Assembly (NCBI RefSeq): GCF_007741515.1
Contig: NZ_CP036263.1
Span: forward strand, 4,823,178-4,887,177
From: Adhaeretor mobilis
GTDB lineage: Bacteria > Planctomycetota > Planctomycetia > Pirellulales > Lacipirellulaceae
Reading direction: 5' to 3'
Length of the DNA: 64,000 nucleotides
Shown one piece after another: positions 50,103 through 59,211 of this stretch; positions within the stretch are counted from its first letter, which is position 1; each line of letters begins with the position of its first letter. Below the pieces are notes generated by a model that worked only from the letters and a program-made list of their open reading frames with translations, made no database searches and had not been told where the DNA came from. A program made the position numbers and the translations under genes.

Positions 50103-50852
50103 TCACCCCAACAGCATCTTCAGTCCCGTGGCGACCATCACGATGATGAGAAACGCGAACACAAGGCTTTCCCCCTTCTTCATGGCGAGCTTCGCGCCGA
50201 ACACGCCGCCGGCTAGATTGCCCGCCGCCATGATTAGCCCCGGTCGCCAGCACACTTGCCCGTAGTAGATGAATACGCCCAGCGCTGTTGCGGTGACGAA
50301 AATGGCAACTGCATTCTTCACGGCATTCGCGTTCACCAATTCGCGCGCGTGGAATAAGCCGATGCACAGGAGCATCAGTAGCCCCATGCCGGCTTGAATG
50401 AAGCCTACATAGAGGCCGAGCAGGAAAAACATGCCTGCTTCCAGTACAGGCGACTCGATTGCTTGGCGGTCTGCCTCCATCAAGAGCTGCGGCTTTCGCC
50501 ACACGACTAGCGCCATCAACAAGAACAACACGCCGAAGGCCCGTTTGAACAAGAGCGGATCAAGACTGGCAGCCATCCACGCTCCGGGGATCGTGCCGAG
50601 CAGCACCGGTAAAGCCAATCGCCACGTGAGCTGGCTATCCCAATGACCATGTTTGCGAAAAGTGGTGGTCGCGGAAATGTTCGAGAGCAAAATGGCAACG
50701 CGATTCGTGCCATTGGCGATTTGCCCGTCGAGCCCACCGAAGAACATAAGCGCCGGCAAAGTGAGAAACGACCCACCTCCGGCAATGGTATTAATCGCGC
50801 CGGCCGCAAAGCCCACGGGGATGAGCAGGAGTTCCCAGTGCCAAGGTTGCAT
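50103..50852 (-). CDS. Sulfite exporter TauE/SafE family transporter
   Basis: A membrane protein with 7-8 helices that probably moves a small organic or sulfur anion across the inner membrane. The first helix has IPVGFAAGAINTIAGGGSFL, the family signature glycine-rich motif. The second repeat has LLGLYVGFIQAGMGLLMLL near 150. ATG 50852 is chosen; the longer start at 50912 would translate a DNA hairpin. Ion specificity is unknown, since the family carries sulfite, sulfoacetate, taurine-derived and other anions. Confidence 0.88.
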   Translation of the reverse strand: MQPWHWELLLIPVGFAAGAINTIAGGGSFLTLPALMFFGGLDGQIANGTNRVAILLSNISATTTFRKHGHWDSQLTWRLALPVLLGTIPGAWMAASLDPLLFKRAFGVLFLLMALVVWRKPQLLMEADRQAIESPVLEAGMFFLLGLYVGFIQAGMGLLMLLCIGLFHARELVNANAVKNAVAIFVTATALGVFIYYGQVCWRPGLIMAAGNLAGGVFGAKLAMKKGESLVFAFLIIVMVATGLKMLLG

Positions 50853-50873
50853 GTTGCCTCGAAAAATAGTGTG

Positions 50874-50931
50874 GCACGACTCTCCGAGTCGTTGGTCATT
50901 GGCCGCTAACATACGACTCGGAGAGTCGTGC
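50874..50931. repeat. GCACGACTCTCCGAGTCG inverted repeat
   Basis: An 18-base arm at 50874-50891 and its exact reverse complement at 50914-50931 enclose 22 bases. It sits between the TIGR03032 gene stop (9 bases away) and the transporter start, so it may act as a terminator or RNA-stability hairpin between the two same-strand genes. Confidence 0.8.
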
Positions 50932-50940
50932 TAAAATAAA

Positions 50941-52116
50941 CTAACTCCGCAAATCCTCGGGCACATCGGCCAGTGCGGCGTCGTCGAGCACATACGCGCT
51001 ACCGACAATCTTCGGATCGTGGTTCACGAGGTCCGGGAAACGGATGCCGGGCAGCACTTCGACGGCAAAAATTTCTTGCACGCCCTCTTCGAATTGGCAG
51101 AACGCAACGGTTTGGCCCGTTTCGATGTTGACAACCCACACGCCGCAGTTACGTTCTTCGGCTTTTTCGAGCCGTTCGACTAGTGGAATGCCGCTGAACA
51201 CGGCCGACTCACGCACCTGCGAAAGCCCCACGAATGCCAGTGGTCCGATGAACGATAGCCCGCGCGTGAAGCCGGGGAATTGAGCGACTGGCTCGTACTT
51301 GCCACTCGCTAGATCGACGGTGCCGATGGTACCCTCGCCACTTTCCAGCAGCCAGAGCTTCCCGTTGTACCAACGCGGCGAGTGAGGCATCGACAGGCCA
51401 CGCAGCAGAATTTCTTGCGAGTCGACATCAATTAGCAATCCGCCGTTGCGCTTATTCTCTCGCCACCCGCCTGGCGCGTTGGTCTCGCCAAGAGCCGTGA
51501 CGTGACTCACTCGCCCGTCGAGTGTCGCTAACCCGTTCAAGTGGCAACAGTCACCGGGGATATAGGAATCGATGAACGAAGGCCGCCAGACTGGGGTAAA
51601 ACTATTCTCCTCGCTGCGTTTTGCGAGGCAGGAGAACGTCGTGTTAACGAAGACCAAGTCTACCTCCTCCTTTTCCCTTCCTCCTTCCCCCTTGGAAAAC
51701 GCCATTTCGTGAATCTGAATGTCGCCGGTGCAGTGCGAGCGGCGCGGCAAGAAACACGCGTCGTGCTTGGCACTACTGGCGGGGTAGTCCTCATTCTCAT
51801 CGAGCTTCGCACACACCGCTGGCACATTGTGGAACTCCCACACGTCTACACTGCACCCGACAACAAGGCGCCCACCCGACAGCGCGAGCCCCATCGGTTT
51901 GTGCAGATTACGAAAGTGCGTGTTGAGTACGCCGCCATCATTGCGAAGGACAACCAGCTTACCGGCTTGGTAGGTGGTTACGAGGACCGAGCAACCGAGT
52001 TCGTCGAGCACCTGTGGGAAGCTGGTGGTGTGGACACTGCGCAGGGGTTCGGTTGTGGGGTCTGCGGGGGCCGCTTCTTCAGGTGATTCGTTGATGGGTT
52101 GGGGGGAATCGCTCAT
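50941..52116 (-). CDS. TIGR03032 family protein
   Basis: A 391-residue protein with the TIGR03032 pattern: SVLVTTYQAGKLVVL near residue 47, FRNLHKPMGLAL near 68, VNTTFSCLAKRS near 158, DCCHLNGLATLDGRVSHVTALG near 188, and MPHSPRWYNGKLWLLESGEG near 245. The fold is probably a six-bladed beta-propeller of unknown function. The stretch KGEGGREKEEV between MAFS and DLVFVNTTFS looks like an in-frame repeat insertion. No signal peptide; an acidic Pro/Glu-rich leader of about 25 residues precedes the domain. Confidence 0.88.
   Translation of the reverse strand: MSDSPQPINESPEEAAPADPTTEPLRSVHTTSFPQVLDELGCSVLVTTYQAGKLVVLRNDGGVLNTHFRNLHKPMGLALSGGRLVVGCSVDVWEFHNVPAVCAKLDENEDYPASSAKHDACFLPRRSHCTGDIQIHEMAFSKGEGGREKEEVDLVFVNTTFSCLAKRSEENSFTPVWRPSFIDSYIPGDCCHLNGLATLDGRVSHVTALGETNAPGGWRENKRNGGLLIDVDSQEILLRGLSMPHSPRWYNGKLWLLESGEGTIGTVDLASGKYEPVAQFPGFTRGLSFIGPLAFVGLSQVRESAVFSGIPLVERLEKAEERNCGVWVVNIETGQTVAFCQFEEGVQEIFAVEVLPGIRFPDLVNHDPKIVGSAYVLDDAALADVPEDLRS
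51663..51695. repeat. GGAAGG-type purine repeat inside the TIGR03032 gene
   Basis: A pyrimidine tract on the plus strand, purine on the coding strand, encoding the charged insertion KGEGGREKEE. It resembles the tracts at 5953-5972 and 27433-27462. Confidence 0.5.
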
Positions 52117-52180
52117 GAATCATATTGTGGAAAATCAGATAGAGATTTCGTAGAACCTGTTGAGTATGATAGTCTATCGG

Positions 52181-52187
52181 AAGGAGG
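52181..52187 (+). promoter_or_regulatory. Strong Shine-Dalgarno site of the antitoxin gene
   Basis: AAGGAGG ends 7 bases before the ATG at 52195. It decides this start over an in-frame upstream start at 52099, which lies inside the gene-free leader. Confidence 0.75.
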
Positions 52188-52194
52188 ATTTGCC

Positions 52195-52431
52195 ATGAAC
52201 ATTGAACTACCTGAAGACCTGATTACCCGGCTGCAAGAACGAGCAGCGACTAATCAGAATGCTAATCCGGCTGAGATTATCCGCAAGGCACTCGATTCCT
52301 TGGACTGGGCTGAGCAAGAACGCGCAGCGATTCAAGCAGGTGTCGACGCTTGGAAAGCTGGAGAGGTGCAGGACTTTAATGAGTTAGATCGCGAATTCCG
52401 TGAGAAAAACAACATTCCTGCGGACGCCTAG
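52195..52431 (+). CDS. Antitoxin, ribbon-helix-helix-like
   Basis: A 78-residue protein beginning MNIELPEDLITRLQERAA, the short beta strand and helix of a CopG-like DNA-binding fold, followed by PAEIIRKALDSLDW and an acidic helical tail (ELDREFREKNN). It should neutralise the next protein and repress the operon. The stop codon ends at 52431 and the toxin ATG follows at once. Confidence 0.8.
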   Translation: MNIELPEDLITRLQERAATNQNANPAEIIRKALDSLDWAEQERAAIQAGVDAWKAGEVQDFNELDREFREKNNIPADA

Positions 52432-52659
52432 ATGTTTCGGGTCGTTGTCACTGAACCTGCTAAGGACGACCTTCAGGCGGCTCACGATTGGTGGGCCGAG
52501 AATCGCTCGGCTGAGCAAGCCGCTCGGTGGTACGTGGGAATTCATAAAGCGATCAAGACGCTCATGAGAATGCCCGAGCGTTGCTCGCTTGTGACAGATT
52601 ACGCGAAAACTCTTGAGTTACACGTTCCGACAGGTTTATTGCCACGGAGTGGCATCTGA
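52432..52659 (+). CDS. ParE/RelE-type toxin, short C-terminus
   Basis: The N-terminal half is a normal ParE-like toxin: RVVVTEPAKDDLQAAHDWWA, then ARWYVGIHKAIKTLMRMPERC. At about residue 52 the sequence becomes DYAKTLELHVPTGLLPRSGI and stops at 75 residues, whereas most relatives have 90-100, with a conserved Arg-rich strand and hydrophobic last strand that are missing here. It may be a truncated, inactive toxin, or a frameshifted one. Another frame just past residue 60 (FRQVYCHGV) is not convincing as the lost end. Confidence 0.7.
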   Translation: MFRVVVTEPAKDDLQAAHDWWAENRSAEQAARWYVGIHKAIKTLMRMPERCSLVTDYAKTLELHVPTGLLPRSGI

Positions 52660-52778
52660 TGATAACCCCGGCTCACAATACTGAAACATGGATCCCGGGG
52701 CTATTAGCAGTCGGTCTCTCTGGGAAGATCTTACAAAGTGCCAAAGTATTTGGCGGAGGAAGCGTCGGTGCTACACGA

Positions 52779-53606
52779 TTATCCTCGGTAGCCGTCTATG
52801 GTGTCTTTCACATGCGCTGGGCCTTTAATCCCTGATACCATGATTTCCACTTCCCCATGCCCAGCACTCGCAACTGAGAGTGTCCCAGTACCCATCATGC
52901 GCTGAAACAGCGACTGTTGAACTTCTAATAGTCGTACGTCCGAGTGACGAACTTCACGAGTCCCTCTTGAAAGGATTCCTCTACGCAGCGTTGTTCGTCG
53001 ATTGCTAACTATAAGAGTGGTCGTCATCGCCTGAAGGTACCAGATTGCCAGAATCAGAACTCCCAGGATTGGGGCTAGTAGCAAGCCAAGATTAGGAGTT
53101 TCAAGAAATGCAAACAGAATGGGGGGAATTAGGATCATGAGCACAACCAATGAAAAGGCAACGGGCTTGTTGCGGAATATCTTGGGATGAGTCACAAGTA
53201 ATTCTTGCTCTGGCGAACTCCCGGCGGGGGCTGTTGCAGCAGGGGAGACAGTCGCGGCGGCAGTCGCAGCTAAAGCTGCTCTCCTGAGTTCTGCATCCAA
53301 AAATTCACCGCAGTGTTTGCACTTCTTCGCGCTCGCTAAGATTGGTTCCGAGCAGAAGTCGCAAGGAATCGTTGCTGGTTCAGGAGGTCGTTCAGGCGAA
53401 AGGGGTGAGGCGGTTGATTTCGTATCCGATTTGGCTTTCGACGAACCAGACGCTGCTAGTTTCTTTGCTTTGGGCGTTGCAGCCTTTTCCCGAGCTGGGA
53501 CAGTGATGCCTTCACCACACCCCGGACATTTAGCCTTCTTCCCTGCGTACTTGCTAGGCGCGCTGATTGTTTTTGAGCAACCAGGGCATTTGACTCGAAT
53601 CGGCAT
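52779..53606 (-). CDS. Zinc-ribbon and PH-domain (bPH2-like) membrane protein
   Basis: The N-terminus has two Cys-rich ribbons: CPGC at residues 8-11 with CPGC at 28-31, and CDFC near 82 with CKHC near 95. A long Ala/Pro linker, two membrane helices (VAFSLVVLMILIPPILFAFL and LGLLLAPILGVLILAIWYLQ) and a C-terminal bacterial PH-like domain follow (TTLIVSNRRTTLRRGILSRG, VRLLEVQQSLFQRMMGTGTL). Such proteins may sense or organise the membrane. The substrate and partners are unknown. Confidence 0.85.
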   Translation of the reverse strand: MPIRVKCPGCSKTISAPSKYAGKKAKCPGCGEGITVPAREKAATPKAKKLAASGSSKAKSDTKSTASPLSPERPPEPATIPCDFCSEPILASAKKCKHCGEFLDAELRRAALAATAAATVSPAATAPAGSSPEQELLVTHPKIFRNKPVAFSLVVLMILIPPILFAFLETPNLGLLLAPILGVLILAIWYLQAMTTTLIVSNRRTTLRRGILSRGTREVRHSDVRLLEVQQSLFQRMMGTGTLSVASAGHGEVEIMVSGIKGPAHVKDTIDGYRG

Positions 53607-54061
53607 GCTGTAACCTCAGAGGAGTGTTGTTAGAACTACTCTAATCGGTCCAGCGTCAAAAATAAAGCTGTGCGAATACCCAAGGTCAACGGTCTATTCT
53701 CGGACACCTTCTGGCCGAATTGTACAAGCGCTTTTGGCCACCGTATCCGTTAAAATAGAGTCGCTAAAATACATCTGCCGCAGCTTCTGTCCGTCGTGTG
53801 ATGGTAGCCGAACGAAGCTACTACTCAGGCCGGAGGCACCGAGCTACTTTTGCTCTCGACTATTGCAAAGCAAAAGTCGCTGGTAGGCTTGCTGGTCGAT
53901 TCCCGCAAGTCGTTACTTGGCAACGAGTGTGGGCGGGCGGCGGGGGAAACGCTGCCGGACTTTTGCTCGTTAAAACGTGTATTCAGTGCAAAAGTGCTAA
54001 GCGGTATCCTAGAACGCTCTGCGATAGAAATCCGCGCGGTAGCGACCACTAGTCTTGAGGA
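53607..54061. other. Intergenic region before the sterol desaturase gene
   Basis: About 455 bases. Short open frames exist but none has a motif, a ribosome binding site or coding-like composition that I trust. It should contain divergent promoters. Confidence 0.5.
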
Positions 54062-55228
54062 ATGAGCAGACCGATGGGACCTTTGAAGAGTGAAATGGAT
54101 TCCGACCATCGCCAGTTCGGCAGCGGTTGGATTAGCGGCATGTTGAGCTCAGTGCTCGCTTTAATCGGGCTGGCGACTGTGCTCTGCTTGCTCTATCCGC
54201 AGTTGCTAACCGTGGCCGATGTACGTGGCTATTACAATGTCGCCCTGGTGCGTGTGGCGTTGCATGCGGTGCTCATCGCCGCGTTCCTCATGGGCGGCCT
54301 GAGCGCGACCTTGCGGCAAAGCAAACTGTTAGGCTTTGCCGGCATGACCACTGTGTTGGTGGCAACCCTGCTGGGCGGCTCGCGAGCAAGTAGCCAGATG
54401 CAAGGCGAGAGTGATGTTTACTTTGGGCTCGACTTTTTCATGCTCAACCTGATTTTGCTCGGGACGTTGTTCATCCCGATTGAGCGACTGTTCAAGAAGC
54501 GCAACCAACCGATCTTTCGGGCTGAATGGCGCGAAGACTTGTTCTACTTCTTCATCAGCAGCCTACTGGTGCAATCGCTCACGTACCTTTCGCTGACTCC
54601 TTCGATGACAATCCTGGCCAGAACCGAGTGGGCCGGAGGCATACGGGCGGGCATCGCTAGCCAACCCGTGTTGGTGCAGTTCCTAGAAATCATGTTCCTC
54701 ACAGACTTGGTGCAGTACTGGTTTCACCGGGCGTTTCACGAGTTTCCTTGGCTTTGGCGATTCCATGCCGTGCACCACTCGGCAAAGCATATGGACTGGA
54801 TCGCCGGTTCGCGAATGCACTTGGTCGAAATCATTCTGCTACGCGCTTTCACGACAATACCAATGTACGCCTTGGGGTTTGGAGAGCCGGCCCTCTATGG
54901 CTATATCTTCTTTGTGTATTTACTGTCGGTATTCGTACACTCGAACCTGCGTTTCCACTTTGGCCCTTTGCAGCACGTGCTCGCCACGCCGCGATTCCAT
55001 CACTGGCACCACGGCATCGAGAAGGAAGCAATCAACATCAACTACGCCGTTCACTTCCCACTGCTCGACCGGCTGTTTGGCACATACCACATGCCAAAGG
55101 ACCAATGGCCCGAAGGTTACGGCATCGCCGGCCATCCCGTTCCGTTGGGCTACTGGCAGCAGTTTTGGTACCCGTTTAGTCGGAAAGTCGAAAACCAATC
55201 AGACGACGAAACTAAGGGGGAGAGTTAA
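54062..55228 (+). CDS. Sterol desaturase / fatty acid hydroxylase family protein
   Basis: A di-iron membrane enzyme that hydroxylates or desaturates a lipid. The three His clusters are present: YWFHRAFHE near 223, FHAVHHSAKHMDW near 236, and FHHWHHGIEKE near 313. Membrane helices surround them, with an N-terminal pair at residues 20-75 (SGMLSSVLALIGLATVLCLL). The length of 388 fits the family. A GAGGA lies just before ATG 54062; ATG 54074 is an alternative. The lipid substrate is not known, but such enzymes modify bacterial sterols, hopanoids or sphingolipids. Confidence 0.92.
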   Translation: MSRPMGPLKSEMDSDHRQFGSGWISGMLSSVLALIGLATVLCLLYPQLLTVADVRGYYNVALVRVALHAVLIAAFLMGGLSATLRQSKLLGFAGMTTVLVATLLGGSRASSQMQGESDVYFGLDFFMLNLILLGTLFIPIERLFKKRNQPIFRAEWREDLFYFFISSLLVQSLTYLSLTPSMTILARTEWAGGIRAGIASQPVLVQFLEIMFLTDLVQYWFHRAFHEFPWLWRFHAVHHSAKHMDWIAGSRMHLVEIILLRAFTTIPMYALGFGEPALYGYIFFVYLLSVFVHSNLRFHFGPLQHVLATPRFHHWHHGIEKEAININYAVHFPLLDRLFGTYHMPKDQWPEGYGIAGHPVPLGYWQQFWYPFSRKVENQSDDETKGES

Positions 55229-55251
55229 GGCGGAGTAGCCGGCCGCTCACC

Positions 55252-56565
55252 TCACAGTGACCAAGGCGCACGCATTTCTGGCGTGAGCAATGCGCTTACT
55301 TCGTCGTCGTTGGAACGCTCGGTCGTGGGATCCCAATCGAACCCGCGGCCTAGACGCAACGCGATGTTGTTGAGGTGACAGATCGTGGCTGTGCGGTGAC
55401 CTGCTTCGGCGGGGGCGACTACCGGAGAGCCTGTTTTAATTGCTTCCAGGAATTCGCGGCGGTGCTTTGCGTAGGGTGGTTCCTTGGGAACCTCGACCCC
55501 TTGGAGTAGCGAGGCAGGCTCGGCCGTGAGCTCTGCACCGTGGACGGCTACAAAGAGTTTACCTTCGCTACCCTCGAACCACACGCCGCGGGGGCCCTCG
55601 TTGTTGCCGATCATTTTCAGGCCGTCGGCCCAGTGATTTTCAAACTTGAAATCGAGGCACGCATCGTACAAACAATCTTCCGCTGCCGGTGTGCCGGTGG
55701 CTTCGATTTTGGTCGGTCCGGTTGCATCGTTGTTCAAGATGTACTGAGCCAGGTCAATCACGTGACAGCCGCGATCGGTCATTTCGCCACCACCATAGGA
55801 GCTAATGAATCGCCACCAGAAGTGACAACGCTTCTCGGTATACGGCACCTCGGGCGTGTAACCGAGCCAGAAGTTGTAGTCCAATCCTTCCGGCACGTCG
55901 GTCGCCGGCGGGGTGCCTTGGAAGTCCTTGACCGATTGCAAGTGCGGCTCGTCGGTAGGGAGTTGAATGCGCACGGTATGAATTTTTCCGAAGCGACCTT
56001 CGGCGATGAGCTTCTTGGCAACGCCCGCACCAGGATTGGATCGCTCGTGAGAACCTGTTTGCAGAACCACGTTGTGAGCTTCGACAGCCTTGCACAGCGA
56101 GCGGCCCTCGCCGATGGAATTGGTGAGCGGCTTCTCGCAGTAGATTGCTTTACCAGCACGCGCGGCAGCAATCGCTGCGAGCCCATGCCAGTGATCGGGC
56201 GTGGCAATGAGCACGGCATCGATTGAATCGCTAGATACCAACTCGCGGAAGTCGCTGTAGGTTTGCTCGTCGTTGATTTTGAGCGATTCCTTGGCAGCAG
56301 CAACTCGCGAGGCATCCACATCGCACACGGCTGCAATTTGTACGTCGGGCTGTTGACTGAACCACTGGAGATGATGACTCCCCATGCCCCCCAGACCGAT
56401 GAAGCCGAGGTTGATGCGTTCGCTGGGGGCGACCTTTCCCTGCTCGTCGGCAAGAGCAAACGGTGCGCCGAGCGCAGTCGCACCAGAAGCCAATGCTGCC
56501 TGCTTGACAAAACTACGGCGAGAGACGCCTCGAGAGAGTGGTATTTGCGACGGACGTTTCGACAT
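55252..56565 (-). CDS. Tat-exported Gfo/Idh/MocA oxidoreductase
   Basis: An NAD(P)-dependent sugar oxidoreductase with a twin-arginine leader (SRRSFVKQAALASGATALGA). The Rossmann motif LGFIGLGGMGSHHLQWF lies near 53, EKPLTNSIGEGR near 142 carries the conserved Lys-Pro, and the C-terminal dehydrogenase domain has MTDRGCHVIDLAQY near 258. Planctomycetes encode many such exported paralogues; the sugar or inositol substrate is unknown. The gene ends 23 bases from the convergent sterol desaturase gene. Confidence 0.93.
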   Translation of the reverse strand: MSKRPSQIPLSRGVSRRSFVKQAALASGATALGAPFALADEQGKVAPSERINLGFIGLGGMGSHHLQWFSQQPDVQIAAVCDVDASRVAAAKESLKINDEQTYSDFRELVSSDSIDAVLIATPDHWHGLAAIAAARAGKAIYCEKPLTNSIGEGRSLCKAVEAHNVVLQTGSHERSNPGAGVAKKLIAEGRFGKIHTVRIQLPTDEPHLQSVKDFQGTPPATDVPEGLDYNFWLGYTPEVPYTEKRCHFWWRFISSYGGGEMTDRGCHVIDLAQYILNNDATGPTKIEATGTPAAEDCLYDACLDFKFENHWADGLKMIGNNEGPRGVWFEGSEGKLFVAVHGAELTAEPASLLQGVEVPKEPPYAKHRREFLEAIKTGSPVVAPAEAGHRTATICHLNNIALRLGRGFDWDPTTERSNDDEVSALLTPEMRAPWSL

Positions 56566-56838
56566 GACGTTTTTCCCTGAGGAGTTGGACTACCACCGAA
56601 TGTAACGCGCAGTCGACCGCGAGCAAGCGAATTTAAGGGAACCATCGTGCGTTCTTCGCTTTGCAGTAGCGGTACCCGCAGTGTTTGATGTAGTTTCGGC
56701 ACTCGTGACCAAACTGTAGCCGATGTGAAATTGTGAAAAACAATCTCACGAATGTTGCCAGGTGCCGAGTGGCAACACGGCTACCAAAACATGCAAATAT
56801 TGCTCGCGAAAATGTTGTGGTCTGCGGCGCGAGATCTC

Positions 56839-59103
56839 CTATTGACCATCTTTGGCTCTTAGGTGCCGCTCGTAAAATTGCGTTACCAACTCGATGCGTC
56901 GCTGGTCCACAAACGCCTTGCCACCATGAGCGCCGCCATGCACAACTTCGAGAGTTGCTTCGCGGCCAACCTGTTCGAAGACACCCAAGAGTTCGTGCGA
57001 CTGATTGATGGGCACTTGAGGGTCTTGGTCGCCATGAATGATGAGAATCGGCGGATCGGTCGCTTCAACATGCGAAACAGGGCTGGCGAGGATGGCGAGG
57101 TCTGTTTTCTCGTCGGGTTGACCACCCAAAAGCAATTGCAGCGCCGGAATCCGTACTCCTAGTCCATGGGGAGTCGACTGCTGCAAAATCGTTTGGAAAT
57201 TCGTAGGCCCATAATAGTCAACGACCGCCTGGACGTCTGACGAAGCTTCCAAGTAAGCGCCAACTCGTCCCTCCAATTCGGTGTGACCATTGGTGACGGC
57301 CAGAAGCGCGGCCAGATGACCGCCGGCAGAGGCTCCAGCAACGCCGATTCGCCGAGCATCGTAGCCGAAGGTTTCTTGTTCAGCACGCAAATAGCGGATA
57401 GCAGCTTTGCAATCATGAATCTGGGCCGGAAATTTCGCGACGGGCGAAAGCCGATAATCGACGCTGGCGATTGCAAATCCTTGCTTGAGGAGAAAACGAA
57501 TTGGCACACTACGTTTGCTACCGCCGCGCCAAGCACCACCATGTACCCACACGATCAGTGGCGGCTTGCTGGCATGATGCGGCAGGTAGAGATCGAGCAG
57601 CAGCTTGTGTTCGCCAATCTGTGCGTACTCAAGGTCGCGCTGGACCTCGGCCGTAAATTCAGGCAGATACTCGATGCCAGCAGCTTGCAGGGAATCTTGC
57701 ACCGCGACGATTGTTTCTTGGGACGGTCGAAAGTTACCCGGTCGGTTGCCTTCAGCAATCATGAGCGGTGTCCAACCACGCTTGTTCTTGCGATTCCAAA
57801 CATGAACGTTCGCACCGTTGTCAACGAGAAACTTGATCAACTTCGTGTAACTCTTGTAGGCCGCCCCGTGCATCGCCGTCGAGCCGTTATTCGCCACTGC
57901 GTTGATGTCGGCTCCTCGTTGGAGCAACAAGTTGACAGCTGCAATCGTCTCATCTTCGGTTCCGGCTGCTTCGTCGCCATCGCCGAGCACGCCGATACCG
58001 GCCGCAGCCAGCAAGGGAGTACACTGGTCCACATTCGCTAGGCTGGGATCTGCCCCTAACTCAAGAAGCAGATGCATCAACGGCAAATCGGCTGTCTCGC
58101 TTGCCAAGAGAAATGGCGTAGCCTCCGTTTTGTTGAGGCGATCACGTGCTGCATTTTGCTTCTTATGTCGCAGATTGACGTCGGCTCCATGTTGGACAAG
58201 CTGCCGAACCAACTCCAGGCTACCAATTTCCCCCGAGCCAATCGGTGCCGGATTTCCGTCGCCTCGAATCGGCTTGCGTACCCAGGTGAGCGCGTGCAGC
58301 GCAGTGTAACCGCTGCTTCGATCATTCGGATCTGCGCCGGCTGCCAACAAGGCTAATGCCAACTCGAAGTGACCGTTCTCAACTGCGAGCACCAACGGGC
58401 TGGTGCCTTGCTTGGGGCTTTTGCCTGCCACTTTGCGTGGTTGCATCGTCTCGTTGACGTCAATTCCGGCAGTTAATAACTCAGAAACAACCTCCGTGTG
58501 TCCCTCGCGAATCGCGAAAAAGAAAGGTGTATAGCCTGACTTGAGCGGCGTACGAACATCGGCCCCGGCGGCTAGCAAGGCTTTGACGACCTTAGTATGT
58601 CCCTCGGCGGCCGCCCACATACAGGCCGTTTGCCCCTTTCGCTCTGTGGCATTGACCTCGGCACCACGGTCAAGCAATGCTTGGAGCGGCCCTGGTTTAC
58701 CCGTGCGGGCAGCAGTCATCAGCACCGTTTCGCCACCTCGCAGTTTGGCATTGGGGTTGGCTCCTGCCTCCAGCAACAAAGTCACGATTTTGGAGTTGCC
58801 GTTTCTCGCGGCCAACGAGAGCGGCATGACGCCAAAGTAATTCAGTGCCTCCGGCTCAGCGCCAGCGTCCAAGAGCAGTTGCACCGACGCGACATCGTCA
58901 AGAAAAACGGCCCAGTGTAGCGCTGTCATTCCGTCGGGTTGCGGCGCATTGACGTCAGCGTCTTGATCGAGCAAAGCGTGCAACGCAGCGCGATCGTTGC
59001 TCTCGGCAACATCAGCTACTTGCGGAGCCGATTCTGCTGCCAATGTCTTGGAGATTACAACCAACGCTAGGCACGTGGTCGTAGCGATTTGCCTGATACC
59101 CAT
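56839..59103 (-). CDS. Exported ankyrin-repeat protein fused to an esterase/lipase domain
   Basis: ATG 59103 starts a signal peptide (TTTCLALVVISKTLAA); an upstream start at 59205 would add 34 odd residues. From about residue 35 to 455 there are about a dozen ankyrin repeats, each with a variant of GxTALHWAVxxG and a DVNxR-type turn. After residue 510 comes an alpha/beta-hydrolase domain: LIVWVHGGAWRGGSK near 530 (oxyanion), GVAGASAGGHLAALLA near 595 (nucleophile GxSxG), ILIIHGDQDPQVPINQSHELL near 690 and VHGGAHGGKAF near 720. This fused form stands in a run with the DUF1552 and DUF1592 genes. Confidence 0.93.
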   Translation of the reverse strand: MGIRQIATTTCLALVVISKTLAAESAPQVADVAESNDRAALHALLDQDADVNAPQPDGMTALHWAVFLDDVASVQLLLDAGAEPEALNYFGVMPLSLAARNGNSKIVTLLLEAGANPNAKLRGGETVLMTAARTGKPGPLQALLDRGAEVNATERKGQTACMWAAAEGHTKVVKALLAAGADVRTPLKSGYTPFFFAIREGHTEVVSELLTAGIDVNETMQPRKVAGKSPKQGTSPLVLAVENGHFELALALLAAGADPNDRSSGYTALHALTWVRKPIRGDGNPAPIGSGEIGSLELVRQLVQHGADVNLRHKKQNAARDRLNKTEATPFLLASETADLPLMHLLLELGADPSLANVDQCTPLLAAAGIGVLGDGDEAAGTEDETIAAVNLLLQRGADINAVANNGSTAMHGAAYKSYTKLIKFLVDNGANVHVWNRKNKRGWTPLMIAEGNRPGNFRPSQETIVAVQDSLQAAGIEYLPEFTAEVQRDLEYAQIGEHKLLLDLYLPHHASKPPLIVWVHGGAWRGGSKRSVPIRFLLKQGFAIASVDYRLSPVAKFPAQIHDCKAAIRYLRAEQETFGYDARRIGVAGASAGGHLAALLAVTNGHTELEGRVGAYLEASSDVQAVVDYYGPTNFQTILQQSTPHGLGVRIPALQLLLGGQPDEKTDLAILASPVSHVEATDPPILIIHGDQDPQVPINQSHELLGVFEQVGREATLEVVHGGAHGGKAFVDQRRIELVTQFYERHLRAKDGQ

Positions 59104-59211
59104 CACTGACTCAATTGCTGAGATTACTTTAGTGGGGTGGAATTTTGGCACATAACCGTGTGCTGTGAGTCCCTCTCCGTCCCGCCTGGGTGGCCATAGG
59201 CTCACAAATAG

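Noticed and set aside
55779..56702. Minus-strand open frame overlapping the oxidoreductase in another frame
   Set aside because: Ser/Arg/Pro-rich and without motifs; the Gfo/Idh/MocA gene in the other frame is certain.
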